Shown here in pieces: positions 8,613-17,414 of a stretch of DNA of 64,000 nucleotides. Within the stretch, counting starts at the first letter, position 1. Each line of letters opens with the position of its first letter. The stretch is from Muribaculum sp. (GTDB taxonomy: Bacteria; Bacillota; Clostridia; Lachnospirales; Lachnospiraceae), in assembly GCA_023663735.1 (NCBI GenBank), contig JAMPGV010000005.1, forward strand, positions 1 through 64,000, written 5' to 3'. The position numbers and the translations under genes were made by a program. The notes under the pieces were generated by a model. The model made no database searches. It was not told where the DNA came from and was given only the letters and a program-made list of their open reading frames with translations.

Positions 8613-10520
8613 TCATGCCATATCCCATGATGTCGCAGTTACCACCACATTATTCTTAGATTTCCAGTACACTTCATAAATATATTGAATTGGATATTTG
8701 CACGCTTCTGCCTCACGCAGGCATTGATCTAAAAAGACTTCATCCTTATCGAGTATATTTTTTATCATCGGCAAAATGTGAACAATGATTTCTCCACCAC
8801 AGCCTTCCAACTCCAACTTAATTAACTGATGAAGCACCTTCTTATTCCTGATTTCCTCGGAAGATAATCCATCCCAGGCTCTTCCATCACGCAGATATCG
8901 CATAAATATATTTTGGGCGATATTTTGCAGACGTGCCTTTTCATCGTCTTCAAGTGCAAAGGGAAACTCTTCTATGTATTGCATTACCTCACGATATAAA
9001 TAAAAACAAATATCTTCCCATGTGTAATCCTTTTTCAAATCCTCAAACGCACAGTACACTTCCAATAATACTAGATGGTTTAAATGCCAACGTCTCCAAA
9101 ATATATTAAGGAAATCTCGATATTCCAAATGAAAATCTTTGACCAACATTTTCATCATATCTTTCCATTGAATAATTCTACTTTCCGGATACATATAATT
9201 CAGCATTCTTGGATTATCTTCTTTTCCCTCATGCCACAATATGATACGAACCTTGTGAAGATCTCCATATTTTCCAATCAACATGAATATCACGGTTATT
9301 ACATATAATTCCAAAAACAGATTTCCCTCCGCTCTCATGGAATCTACCGTTTCCAGTATATGACGTTCCCGTAGAATTGACATATTATAAGTCATTCCTG
9401 TGAGATACTGTAAATTCATTGCAGATCCTATCGCATCGATTCCGGCTCGATACACCGCCTGTTCCGGCGCTTGAGACAACAACGCGCCAATCCCCCCTGT
9501 ACTAAATACCCCCCCGGAAGCATTTGCCTTTAAATAAGATAAAAAGTCCGGAAGATATTCTAAACGCATCAAATCTTCATCGCTGGTCAGCACCGCATAT
9601 TTTCCATTTGCCACTTTCAAAACCTGCAAAATATTGGCTGTAAACCCCTGATTCTCATCAAATTCATGATAAACCACTCTGGAATCCTGCAATTCTTTGA
9701 TACTCCGGTACCCCTCAACATCTTTCGTTGACCCGTTATTGGATACCACAATCTCAATTTCGCTGTCAAACGGACATTGTAAAAGATGCAGGACATTTTT
9801 TAAAGCCCTGCTCCCCCGGTTATAGCTTGGAATACAGATAGATAAGAAGATATTCTTTCTCTCCTTTCCGGTTGAACAAATTCGATTTCGGTGTAACTGA
9901 CGAATCATGGAAAGAATGTCCGGATTGGCTGGAATCACCTTCTGGGGAAGAGAAATCTCATCGTGCTGTTCAAAAAAATGATACATGGAGTCGGCGTCTT
10001 TGAAAGCTTTTACATTTCTCAAGAAAATCTCTCTAAACCGCGGCAGTTTCAAAAAAGAAGCAAATTCAGGCTCTGCATCATTCAACAGCAGATAAACTGT
10101 TCCCCACTCTCGTTCCTTCAGCTCCGGAAGCAGCTGCCGAATATCCCACGTGTCCGCATAAAGAACACTCTGAAACTCGATTCTTTTTCCTCTGACCGGA
10201 TTTCGTTCTAAATCAAAAATCCCTTCAAAAGTTTGTTTCCTGCGGTTAAATATGTAAAATCGATCTTCGCAAATCGGAATGAAATCCAGCGAAAGCCCTT
10301 CATACGGAATCTGCGTTATCCCCTCGCAACTTGAGGCATAATTCTTCCGGAATTCATCCTGCTTCGGCGCAATGAAAGACGCATACAAATGTTTTAAAAC
10401 AGCCTCTCTTTCATATTCCAGTTCATATGCTTTAATCAGGCTTGCAACAGACTGCTCATATTCTCCCGCATGAAATTGCTCCATTCCCAAACGATAATAT
10501 GCCTCTCCCAAGTGATTCAT
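8613..10520 (-). CDS. Family 2 glycosyltransferase with N-terminal repeat domain
   Basis: A 635-residue protein. The first 45 residues (YYRLGMEQFHAGEYEQSV...) look like a TPR-type helical repeat. A GT-A domain begins near residue 225 with LSICIPSYNRGS and has the metal-binding LTSDEDL motif. The C-terminal 250 residues are helical and unassigned. The ATG at 10520 follows AAGGAG with good spacing; an upstream ATG at 10544 is less likely. It sits between the cysteine-less SPASM protein and the CDP-sugar module, so it may transfer the CDP-derived deoxyhexose. Confidence 0.75.
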   Translation of the reverse strand: MNHLGEAYYRLGMEQFHAGEYEQSVASLIKAYELEYEREAVLKHLYASFIAPKQDEFRKNYASSCEGITQIPYEGLSLDFIPICEDRFYIFNRRKQTFEGIFDLERNPVRGKRIEFQSVLYADTWDIRQLLPELKEREWGTVYLLLNDAEPEFASFLKLPRFREIFLRNVKAFKDADSMYHFFEQHDEISLPQKVIPANPDILSMIRQLHRNRICSTGKERKNIFLSICIPSYNRGSRALKNVLHLLQCPFDSEIEIVVSNNGSTKDVEGYRSIKELQDSRVVYHEFDENQGFTANILQVLKVANGKYAVLTSDEDLMRLEYLPDFLSYLKANASGGVFSTGGIGALLSQAPEQAVYRAGIDAIGSAMNLQYLTGMTYNMSILRERHILETVDSMRAEGNLFLELYVITVIFMLIGKYGDLHKVRIILWHEGKEDNPRMLNYMYPESRIIQWKDMMKMLVKDFHLEYRDFLNIFWRRWHLNHLVLLEVYCAFEDLKKDYTWEDICFYLYREVMQYIEEFPFALEDDEKARLQNIAQNIFMRYLRDGRAWDGLSSEEIRNKKVLHQLIKLELEGCGGEIIVHILPMIKNILDKDEVFLDQCLREAEACKYPIQYIYEVYWKSKNNVVVTATSWDMA

Positions 10521-10625
10521 TCTTCCGCGCTCCTTTTCGTACATATGATAGAATCCCGTTATTTATGTTTCCTCGCCGCTTCTGCTTATTTTCTTCCTGC
10601 CGGCACAACTGACCGATGCCTTCAT

Positions 10626-11726
10626 TCAAAGCGAAAACATATCGCAATGCTTACAATCTCCCCAATGCTTTCGCCCCTCATACAAGCACTTGCGAACCTC
10701 TTGAAATGACGCCCCATACCATATGTCCAACAATTTGTCTTGATTCAGATCACCTAATATATATCCTCTACCTGCATCCTTGCCGCATAACGATACTTTC
10801 CCATCCGGACGTATGAACATCTGTTTAAACGGAAGCACGCACCTGTCGCTCCCGTATTCTATGTGTTCCGCATGGTCTAATCCGTCATCGCCTCCAGACA
10901 TACAGATTTCCTGCGGTTTTCTCAGCACAATGGTGACTTTCTCCTTCAATTCCTGATGCGCTTCACAATATTCCTGAATCTGAACACAAGGAGCAATCAG
11001 TTTTAGCTCCTGCTGATAATTGTCAATGATCAGCTCATCCAGCAAATCTGCCAGATCAATGAATTTCTCCAGCGTGAGCAGCTCTGCGTTTGTACGCATA
11101 TGGATAACGGCATAGGGCAAATAGTCTCTCGCATATTGGCTCAATGCAATAATCCTGTCATCTAACAACGGCTCATTGTCTGAAGACAGGGAAAAGCGCC
11201 CCCCGTAGTCGAATGCCTCCAGCTGATCCACGATATTCCGAAACAACTCTTCCGGCATGACCGCATTGTGACGACGACTGATTGTTTGTATTTCAATGGA
11301 TTCAAAAACAGGCGGCGCCGGGTATAATTTTTCCACCTCGCTATAAACAGAATCTCTGACACATTTGAATTGTTCACTGCTGCGCCATTCCGCTTCTGTA
11401 AGCGCCTCCTGCACCGTATCATAAGGATTGAAAATCAAGCTGTCTGTCTCGTAAAATCTATGCAGATGATTCAAAAGTACAGAGTAGTCTTCTATACCAT
11501 ACTCCTCCAACTGTTTTCCCATACTAGACGCATAATTCTCACATGCAATCAATATCGGATACTGCATGGACACAGCCTGCTCAACGCTGATCACCGGTTT
11601 CCCGCAGTAAAGTCCTCCCTGCTTCTCGACACTGTTATCTATAAAACCTGCAACCCATTCTTCCCCAAGCTTCTTGAGCGCGTCCCTGCCGTATTGTCCT
11701 GCCCCGAAAATCAGCACTTCCTTCAC
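10626..11726 (-). CDS. Radical SAM/SPASM-like protein lacking the CxxxCxxC motif
   Basis: A 366-residue paralogue of the radical SAM protein at 21960-23108. Residues 1-90 form a Rossmann-like module (IFGAGQYGRDALKKLG). The middle aligns well with the paralogue (FESIEIQTIS, then VMPEELF, NEPLLDDRI, ELIIDNYQQELKLI). At residues 151-157, however, a gap of about 16 residues removes all three cluster-binding cysteines. C-terminal SPASM-like cysteines remain (DRCVLPF, SLCGKDA, CKHCDMF). The reading frame is intact. It therefore cannot bind the usual SAM [4Fe-4S] cluster and may be a partner or non-catalytic protein. The start is a GTG after AAAGGAAG. Confidence 0.75.
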   Translation of the reverse strand: MKEVLIFGAGQYGRDALKKLGEEWVAGFIDNSVEKQGGLYCGKPVISVEQAVSMQYPILIACENYASSMGKQLEEYGIEDYSVLLNHLHRFYETDSLIFNPYDTVQEALTEAEWRSSEQFKCVRDSVYSEVEKLYPAPPVFESIEIQTISRRHNAVMPEELFRNIVDQLEAFDYGGRFSLSSDNEPLLDDRIIALSQYARDYLPYAVIHMRTNAELLTLEKFIDLADLLDELIIDNYQQELKLIAPCVQIQEYCEAHQELKEKVTIVLRKPQEICMSGGDDGLDHAEHIEYGSDRCVLPFKQMFIRPDGKVSLCGKDAGRGYILGDLNQDKLLDIWYGASFQEVRKCLYEGRKHWGDCKHCDMFSL

Positions 11727-11762
11727 AATTACAGTCTTCCTTTCGCTATCTGTTATTCCGTT

Positions 11763-13082
11763 TCATTCATCGTACACAGTGCTTCGCAAACTCCACTTGC
11801 CGTTGCAATATTTCCAGATATGCGGAGACCGGAACCGGTCACACAGATGCATAAAATATTCTTTATCCATCATTGGCTGTTCAAACATCTGACTGGCATC
11901 CGGAAAATGCTCCGGATCAATCGACAAATATTCCATCAATTCTTTTTCAAACCGTTCCGGCCATTCCCCGTCGTACTTCTTCACCAGCGCCATCCCTTCT
12001 TCTCTGGTCAGCTCACCATGCCGAATCTCCTGCGCCGCATCATAAGTCGCCCTGCCGATGCCAAATTTAATGAAAGTAGTGTAATAATGCAGGTCATCCA
12101 CCTTATCGTCAATACTGCTATATTTGGAATATGTCCCGGCCGTCCTCTCCGGAGACGGTTTGAAATCCCCGTGTTCCATACAATAATAATATACCTCTTG
12201 CGGATGCCATTTCTCGTAATACCCCAAATAGTGCATCTGTATTCCTTCTGCTTTGATATCGTCCACCGCTGTGGGCATATAGATCTCCAGATCAACCGGA
12301 TCAATCTTGAAATCTTTGATCAGATCCCGATAAGAAACGCCGCCCAACATAGTCTTTTCTTTATCTTCCGCCGAAAAGAACTTTGCGTCCATCAACGCGC
12401 CGTCATTTTCTTTGATGGGATTGCCGTATTCGGCCTGATTCTCTCCGTAGAAAATCAGCGGAATGCCAAACTTGACCGCCAGTTTGGGAGCCACATTCTT
12501 CTGTCCGATAATAAACGGCTGGAACGGATGGAGCAGCACTTCTGTGGCGAGCCGCGTCAGAAGCCGATGCGTTAAGCTGTTCGGAGTGATCAGATAATTG
12601 TCAAACCCCGACGCAATCCATGCCTGAAAATTGTGATATCCCCACGGCGTATAAATATGCGGCGCCCAGGTAACCGTCAAGGGATGCATATGGTATTTGT
12701 ACCGCAGAAGATAAGAGGTATAAAAGCTGTCCTTGCCACCGCTCCCCGGAACAATGCAGTCATAACTTCCGTCATTCTTTCTGTATTTGTCGCAAAGTTC
12801 AAATAACTCTGCCTCTCTCTCCTTCCAATCAATGGCGTCATTCTTCTTTTCGACGGCTTTACATGCATCGCACACGCCGTCTTCCCCAAAATGAATGGTC
12901 TCTTTCTTCTGCGCTGCGCTATTCTTGGTCTCCACACAGGAATTAGGTCTTTGATTGGAAATGACACATTTCTTACAAAATCTCACCTCTTGGGGAAGCC
13001 CATATCTGGCTTCCGTTGACGTATCTATATCCCCTTCATACGCCGCATAATTGATCTCCCGATACCGCTCCAGTTTTTCCAT
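11763..13082 (-). CDS. N-acetyl sugar amidotransferase (PseA/WbpG-like)
   Basis: A 439-residue PP-loop ATPase of the N-acetyl sugar amidotransferase family (PseA, PtmG, WbpG). GSGGKDS at 113-119 is the pyrophosphatase loop. Cysteine pairs at 36/39 and 71/74 form a likely zinc site. Family members use ammonia from a HisH/HisF-like pair to turn an N-acetyl into an acetamidino group on nonulosonic or uronic acid sugars. Here hisF and hisH homologues lie immediately upstream, the trio seen in Campylobacter and Pseudomonas glycan loci. The likely substrate is the nonulosonate made by the genes at 14585-20596. Confidence 0.87.
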   Translation of the reverse strand: MEKLERYREINYAAYEGDIDTSTEARYGLPQEVRFCKKCVISNQRPNSCVETKNSAAQKKETIHFGEDGVCDACKAVEKKNDAIDWKEREAELFELCDKYRKNDGSYDCIVPGSGGKDSFYTSYLLRYKYHMHPLTVTWAPHIYTPWGYHNFQAWIASGFDNYLITPNSLTHRLLTRLATEVLLHPFQPFIIGQKNVAPKLAVKFGIPLIFYGENQAEYGNPIKENDGALMDAKFFSAEDKEKTMLGGVSYRDLIKDFKIDPVDLEIYMPTAVDDIKAEGIQMHYLGYYEKWHPQEVYYYCMEHGDFKPSPERTAGTYSKYSSIDDKVDDLHYYTTFIKFGIGRATYDAAQEIRHGELTREEGMALVKKYDGEWPERFEKELMEYLSIDPEHFPDASQMFEQPMMDKEYFMHLCDRFRSPHIWKYCNGKWSLRSTVYDE

Positions 13083-13156
13083 GTTTTCTCTCCATTTCCG
13101 CGCTGCTTTTGCGCATAATTTTCAATCTTCCTCTCATTCCTTTGCACATATGTCAC

Positions 13157-13792
13157 TTAAAAATGATGTATAAAATGATCTACAAGTTCCAAGCCCGCCG
13201 CGCCGCTTTTCTCAGGATGAAACTGGCACCCTATCACCTGATCCCGCTGGACAATGGCGCAGACGGCCCTCCCGCCATAATCCACGCTGGCCAGACAATG
13301 CTCTGCACACACCGGTTTCCCCTCATAGGAATGCACAAAATAGAACTCTTGCTCCGCTGCATCTTGTCCTAATATGTTTCTGTCAGCCACAGCCTCTCTG
13401 TTCAAACGCAATTTTTCCCATCCGATGTGCGGAACATTCTGTCTCTTTCCCCAGACGTCCTCCTCCGGAATCCTTTCCACGCGTCCCGGGATCAGTCCCA
13501 ACCCCTCATATAATCCGCCTTCGTCCCCCTCGTCGAACAGCATCTGCATTCCCAGACAAATTCCCAGCAGCGGAATCCCGGCCTGCGCCTGTTCCACGAT
13601 GACGTCCCTCAGTCCCAAACGCAACAGACGATCCATGCCATAATGAAAGGAACCGACTCCCGGGAGAATGATTTTATCCGCTTTGATCAACTCATCCGGC
13701 GTATCCACGATCTTCACATCGCTGGTATACAAATCTACAGCCCGTTTGATACTGAGTAAATTGCTCAATCCATAATCGATTATCGCTATCAT
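13157..13792 (-). CDS. hisH: HisH-like glutamine amidotransferase subunit
   Basis: A 211-residue class I glutaminase. The nucleophile is Cys79 in GICLGMQ, with His192 and Glu194 in FHPEKS completing the triad. It releases ammonia from glutamine for its partner. Its start overlaps the end of the HisF-like gene, and the amidotransferase gene follows. This grouping and the absence of other his genes point to sugar amidination, not histidine synthesis. Confidence 0.88.
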   Translation of the reverse strand: MIAIIDYGLSNLLSIKRAVDLYTSDVKIVDTPDELIKADKIILPGVGSFHYGMDRLLRLGLRDVIVEQAQAGIPLLGICLGMQMLFDEGDEGGLYEGLGLIPGRVERIPEEDVWGKRQNVPHIGWEKLRLNREAVADRNILGQDAAEQEFYFVHSYEGKPVCAEHCLASVDYGGRAVCAIVQRDQVIGCQFHPEKSGAAGLELVDHFIHHF

Positions 13793-14547
13793 ATTTGCCT
13801 TACATTACCTCCTGCCCTCAGCGTATCCTCTTTCAGCTCCCGAACGGTAGTTTTGTGAAAATGCAAAGCGCTTCCCACAGCCACGGCAGATACCCCCATC
13901 TCGGCTGCTTTTACTATATCCTGCGCATTTCTGACCCCGCCGCAGGCAATGACCGGTACATTGACCACCTCACATGCCTTTTCGATCAATTCCTGATCCA
14001 TTCCCTGCATCATCCCGTCGCAATCAACGGAGGTCAATAAAATTTCGCCGGCTCCCAGTGCAACCCCTCTGCGGATCCACTCGAAAACATCTTTTCCGGA
14101 ATGCTCTCTTCCGTTATCATATAGAGCTTCCCAGTTTCCGCCGGCGGTTCTTTTGGCCTGCACGGAAAGCACCATGCACTGCGACCCAAACGCCTCGGCT
14201 ACCTGCGTGATAATCGTCTCGTCTTTCACGGCAGCCGTGTTGATCGCCACTTTATCCGCACCCTTGCTCAACAGGAATCGAACATCCTCCACCGACCGGA
14301 TTCCTCCCCCCACAGTAACCGGAATAAAGATCTTTTTGGTCGTCTCATATAACACTTCATCCAGACTGTTCCTATTGTACAGGCTTGCCACATTGTCCAC
14401 ATATAATATTTCATCAATTCCGGTCTCATAATATTCCTGCGCCAATTCCTGCGGAACGCCAACTCTCCTTACGCCTTCCAACTGGATTCCTTTTACCACA
14501 TAGTCGTCCTTGATATCCAAGCGCGCAATCAATCGTATTTTATTCAC
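13789..14547 (-). CDS. hisF: HisF-like cyclase subunit, divergent active site
   Basis: A roughly 252-residue beta/alpha barrel of the HisF family. The phosphate-binding VGGG and SALHF segments are kept, and the first catalytic Asp is present in RLDIKD. The second catalytic Asp, normally in an IDAKR motif, is replaced by Gln (VQAKR). That fits a role as ammonia conduit or activator for the sugar amidotransferase and not imidazole-glycerol-phosphate synthase. The GTG at 14547 has GGAGG six bases upstream; the ATG at 14553 abuts that site. Confidence 0.85.
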   Translation of the reverse strand: MNKIRLIARLDIKDDYVVKGIQLEGVRRVGVPQELAQEYYETGIDEILYVDNVASLYNRNSLDEVLYETTKKIFIPVTVGGGIRSVEDVRFLLSKGADKVAINTAAVKDETIITQVAEAFGSQCMVLSVQAKRTAGGNWEALYDNGREHSGKDVFEWIRRGVALGAGEILLTSVDCDGMMQGMDQELIEKACEVVNVPVIACGGVRNAQDIVKAAEMGVSAVAVGSALHFHKTTVRELKEDTLRAGGNVRQI

Positions 14548-14584
14548 TCTCATCCTCCTGCAGTCGTCATCTGCCTGATGAATA

Positions 14585-15286
14585 TCAGCGTCTGTTCAAA
14601 TAATACTGTGCAACCGCCACATCCGGCTCCTCATCAATATCCACCGAATGATCCGTCTCCATAAGATAGGGAATGGGGTTATCATTGAAGCTGCATTCCG
14701 CATCCAGTTCCGAGATCGGATTAATATAAATGCTGCCATTGATTCTATAATACTGCGGCATATCCTGACGCCGCACCGTACTCCGGACAGACAGCAGTTT
14801 TTCCAACTGTCCGTCAGCACCGATGGTTCTCATGAGAACCGGATATTCAGATACGGCGCAAACTGCGGCAAGCGGCCGACAGCCATTCTCTACAAAGGTT
14901 CTGAAAGCATTGTCTATATCCTCTGCGGTGCGGAGCGGACTGGTGGGCTGCAGGAGTACCAAAAAATCATATAAATACCCCAATTCTTTCAATCTGTCAA
15001 TTGTATACAACACTGCATCCAGTGTCGGCGCATGATCTCCCGCCAGTTCCGCCGGACGCAGAAAAGGTATCCATGCGCCCCACTGTCCAGCAACCTGCGC
15101 AATTTTCTCCGAGTCGGTAGAGACCACCACATCGTCTATAAAAAGGCTGTTTCTTGCCGCCTCAATCGTATAAGCGATCAAAGGTTTCCCCTGCAGATCC
15201 AGTATATTTTTATCTTTGATTCCCTTGCTTCCGCCTCTGGCCGGAATCATGGCCAAAACTCTTTTGTCTTGTATCATCTTGATCAC
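14585..15286 (-). CDS. legF: CMP-nonulosonate cytidylyltransferase (LegF/NeuA-like)
   Basis: A 233-residue acylneuraminate cytidylyltransferase. The N-terminal MIPARGGSKGI motif binds CTP, and VVSTDSEKI, LLQPTSPLR and NGSIYI follow the family pattern. It activates a nonulosonic acid as its CMP derivative, the donor used by Maf-type transferases. It overlaps the LegG-like gene by four bases (GTGA), indicating translational coupling. LegF is preferred over PseF or NeuA because of the LegB/PtmE/LegG companions, but the exact sugar is uncertain. Confidence 0.85.
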   Translation of the reverse strand: MIKMIQDKRVLAMIPARGGSKGIKDKNILDLQGKPLIAYTIEAARNSLFIDDVVVSTDSEKIAQVAGQWGAWIPFLRPAELAGDHAPTLDAVLYTIDRLKELGYLYDFLVLLQPTSPLRTAEDIDNAFRTFVENGCRPLAAVCAVSEYPVLMRTIGADGQLEKLLSVRSTVRRQDMPQYYRINGSIYINPISELDAECSFNDNPIPYLMETDHSVDIDEEPDVAVAQYYLNRR

Positions 15287-16476
15287 CGTAACGCGCTGTA
15301 TGATTCTGATTCACTGAAATCAATGTTGTAAAATTTCTTTTTCAAATCAATCTTATCTTCCGCTGCAAACCGTTGAATCGTCCTCACGATGTCCCCAGAC
15401 GGATCCTTGCCCTCATAGGGATTTTTACAGGTATGGCAGAAAGTCCTAAACTCATCGCTCAACGCCTTATCCATCGCCTTGACAATCTCCTCCTGATACG
15501 GCTCACAGTCGATAATGCTTTCCGCCCTCATCCTGCCTCTCTGCCTGTCGCCAATATTCACCGTAGGGATTCCAAAGGAAGGCACTTCCATGATTCCACT
15601 TGAGGAATTGCCCAAAACAAACGCCGCATATTTCACAGCGCTTAAATAACGCTTTAACCCAAGGGAATCAAAGATTTTCATATTATCATGCTGTGCCGCA
15701 AACCGTTCCAGCATCTCATTGATGATTCTTCCCGAAGCGTCCGAATTTGCTTTGGTAAAGATATATTTCAACTCCGGATGCGCCATACAGGCTTTCATCA
15801 ATTCTTCCGCCTGTCCTTCTGCGCTGTTCTTTTCGAGAGTCACGGGGTGAAACGTCACCACCGCATAAGGAGCGTCCAATTTCATGTCCAAGCTCTCTTC
15901 CAATTCGCTCTTGCTGAACAGCGGGCATGTTTTGATATTCTCTACGCCCAGACCTCCTACATTAAAAACCCGTTCCGGATGTTCCCCCATCTGTATGATT
16001 CTCTTTCTATAAGACTCGGTTGTCGCAAAATGCAGATAGGACATTTTGGATATGGCATGACGGATACACTCATCAATAGCACCTTCCGTCGTCTCTCCGC
16101 CATATAAATGAATGATAGGAATCTGCATACACATTGCCGCTGCTGCAACCGCAAGCGTCTCATACCGATCCGCGATCAGAATGGCATAATCCGGCTTTGT
16201 CTCCTCAAAATAGTCTGCAAACCCTATCATGGTCAGTCCCATGGTTTTAGACATTGCAACCATAGAGTCCGAACTGAGCTGCATCTCTATCTTTCTATCA
16301 ATCTTCATTCCGGCTTCTTCAATTTCTTTATAGGTCAGCCCAAACTCCGGGGATAAGTGCATTCCGGTTGCCACAATTCTCACATCAAAATCAGGAACCT
16401 TTAACAATTTCTCCAGCATAGGCTTCAACAATCCAAATTCCGCTCTCGTTGCCGTAACGACACATATCTTTACCAT
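15283..16476 (-). CDS. legG: Hydrolysing NDP-HexNAc 2-epimerase (LegG/NeuC-like)
   Basis: A 397-residue GT-B-fold epimerase. The N-terminus VVTATRAEFGLLKPML and the GGETTEGAIDECIRH segment are characteristic of hydrolysing UDP/GDP-N-acetylhexosamine 2-epimerases. It removes the nucleotide and inverts C2 to give the ManNAc-type substrate of the LegI synthase. PtmE next door suggests a GDP-linked substrate. AAGGAGAA precedes the ATG. The gene overlaps both neighbours slightly. Confidence 0.86.
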   Translation of the reverse strand: MVKICVVTATRAEFGLLKPMLEKLLKVPDFDVRIVATGMHLSPEFGLTYKEIEEAGMKIDRKIEMQLSSDSMVAMSKTMGLTMIGFADYFEETKPDYAILIADRYETLAVAAAAMCMQIPIIHLYGGETTEGAIDECIRHAISKMSYLHFATTESYRKRIIQMGEHPERVFNVGGLGVENIKTCPLFSKSELEESLDMKLDAPYAVVTFHPVTLEKNSAEGQAEELMKACMAHPELKYIFTKANSDASGRIINEMLERFAAQHDNMKIFDSLGLKRYLSAVKYAAFVLGNSSSGIMEVPSFGIPTVNIGDRQRGRMRAESIIDCEPYQEEIVKAMDKALSDEFRTFCHTCKNPYEGKDPSGDIVRTIQRFAAEDKIDLKKKFYNIDFSESESYSALR

Positions 16477-17414
16477 CTGTTTTCTCCTTGCATACTGTCA
16501 TAAATCCAATCCACGGTATCAAATATCGAATAGTTTGCCTTCCACCCTGTAGCTGATTTTAATTTTGTGGCGTCCCCGCATATATAGACGATATCGTTCT
16601 TTCTGAGCAGTGCCGGATCGGTCTTGATCTCAATTTCTCTCCCGGATTTCCCGCATAAATACACTGCGATATCAATCAGCTTCACGGATTCCCCGCTTGC
16701 AATATTGTAAACTCCTTCCGGCACATCATCTTCCAACAATAGCCGATATGCAGCAGCCACATCCCGGACATCCAGAAAATCTCTGCTGACATCGAGATTC
16801 CCCAACGTCAAAACCGGAACCCGCCTTCCGCTTGCAATCTCGCTGACCTGACGACACAGACTGGGAAGAAAGCAATTCTCTCCCTGCAAATATCCCGAGT
16901 AGTTAAAGGGTCTGGTACAAATGATCTCCATTCCATAATCCGCACAAAAACGTTCGGCAATTTGTTCCTGAAAAATTTTTGTGACAGCGTATAGATTTTG
17001 GGGTTTAACAGAACACTCTTCCGTAATGGCAGCGCCGCTTCGGGCGGCATCATATATGGCCGCCGAACCGGCCAGTACACATTTGACCGGTCTTTTGCCC
17101 ATCCTGACCGCTTCAAGGAGATTTACCGCTCCCAAGACATTACTTTCAATGGTCTGTCGAGGATTTTCCCTTGCCGCAACAACACTGTTCTGCGCCGCCA
17201 AATGAATGACTGCGTCAGGCTTTTCCGCATGAATAAGCCTCTGGCATTCTTCAAAATGCAGGAGATCGATCTGTCTCCATTCGGCTCTGTTTTCCTCGTC
17301 AGGCGAACTGCTGTGCCATGTTCCAATCACGTCCAATCCGTGCCGGATCAGTTCTCTCATTAAATATTTGCCTGTAAACCCATTGGCTCCCGTGACAATT
17401 ACTTTCTTCCGCAT
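16470..17414 (-). CDS. GDP-sugar 4-reductase/epimerase (Rmd-like short-chain dehydrogenase)
   Basis: A 314-residue extended short-chain dehydrogenase. The VTGANGFTG loop binds NAD(P), and YAVTK holds the catalytic Tyr/Lys. RPFNYSG, SRDFLDVRDVA and VYNIASGE resemble GDP-mannose dehydratase/reductase (GMD/RMD) proteins. It lies between legI and legG, overlapping both, so it probably acts inside the nonulosonate pathway. A 4-ketoreductase acting on the LegB product is the likeliest role, because no LegC aminotransferase is present. TGATG coupling to the upstream gene sets the ATG at 17414. Confidence 0.75.
   Translation of the reverse strand: MRKKVIVTGANGFTGKYLMRELIRHGLDVIGTWHSSSPDEENRAEWRQIDLLHFEECQRLIHAEKPDAVIHLAAQNSVVAARENPRQTIESNVLGAVNLLEAVRMGKRPVKCVLAGSAAIYDAARSGAAITEECSVKPQNLYAVTKIFQEQIAERFCADYGMEIICTRPFNYSGYLQGENCFLPSLCRQVSEIASGRRVPVLTLGNLDVSRDFLDVRDVAAAYRLLLEDDVPEGVYNIASGESVKLIDIAVYLCGKSGREIEIKTDPALLRKNDIVYICGDATKLKSATGWKANYSIFDTVDWIYDSMQGENRW

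Noticed and set aside
13157..14547. hisH and hisF as histidine biosynthesis genes
   Set aside because: No other his genes are present, the HisF active-site Asp is replaced, and a sugar amidotransferase gene follows directly.
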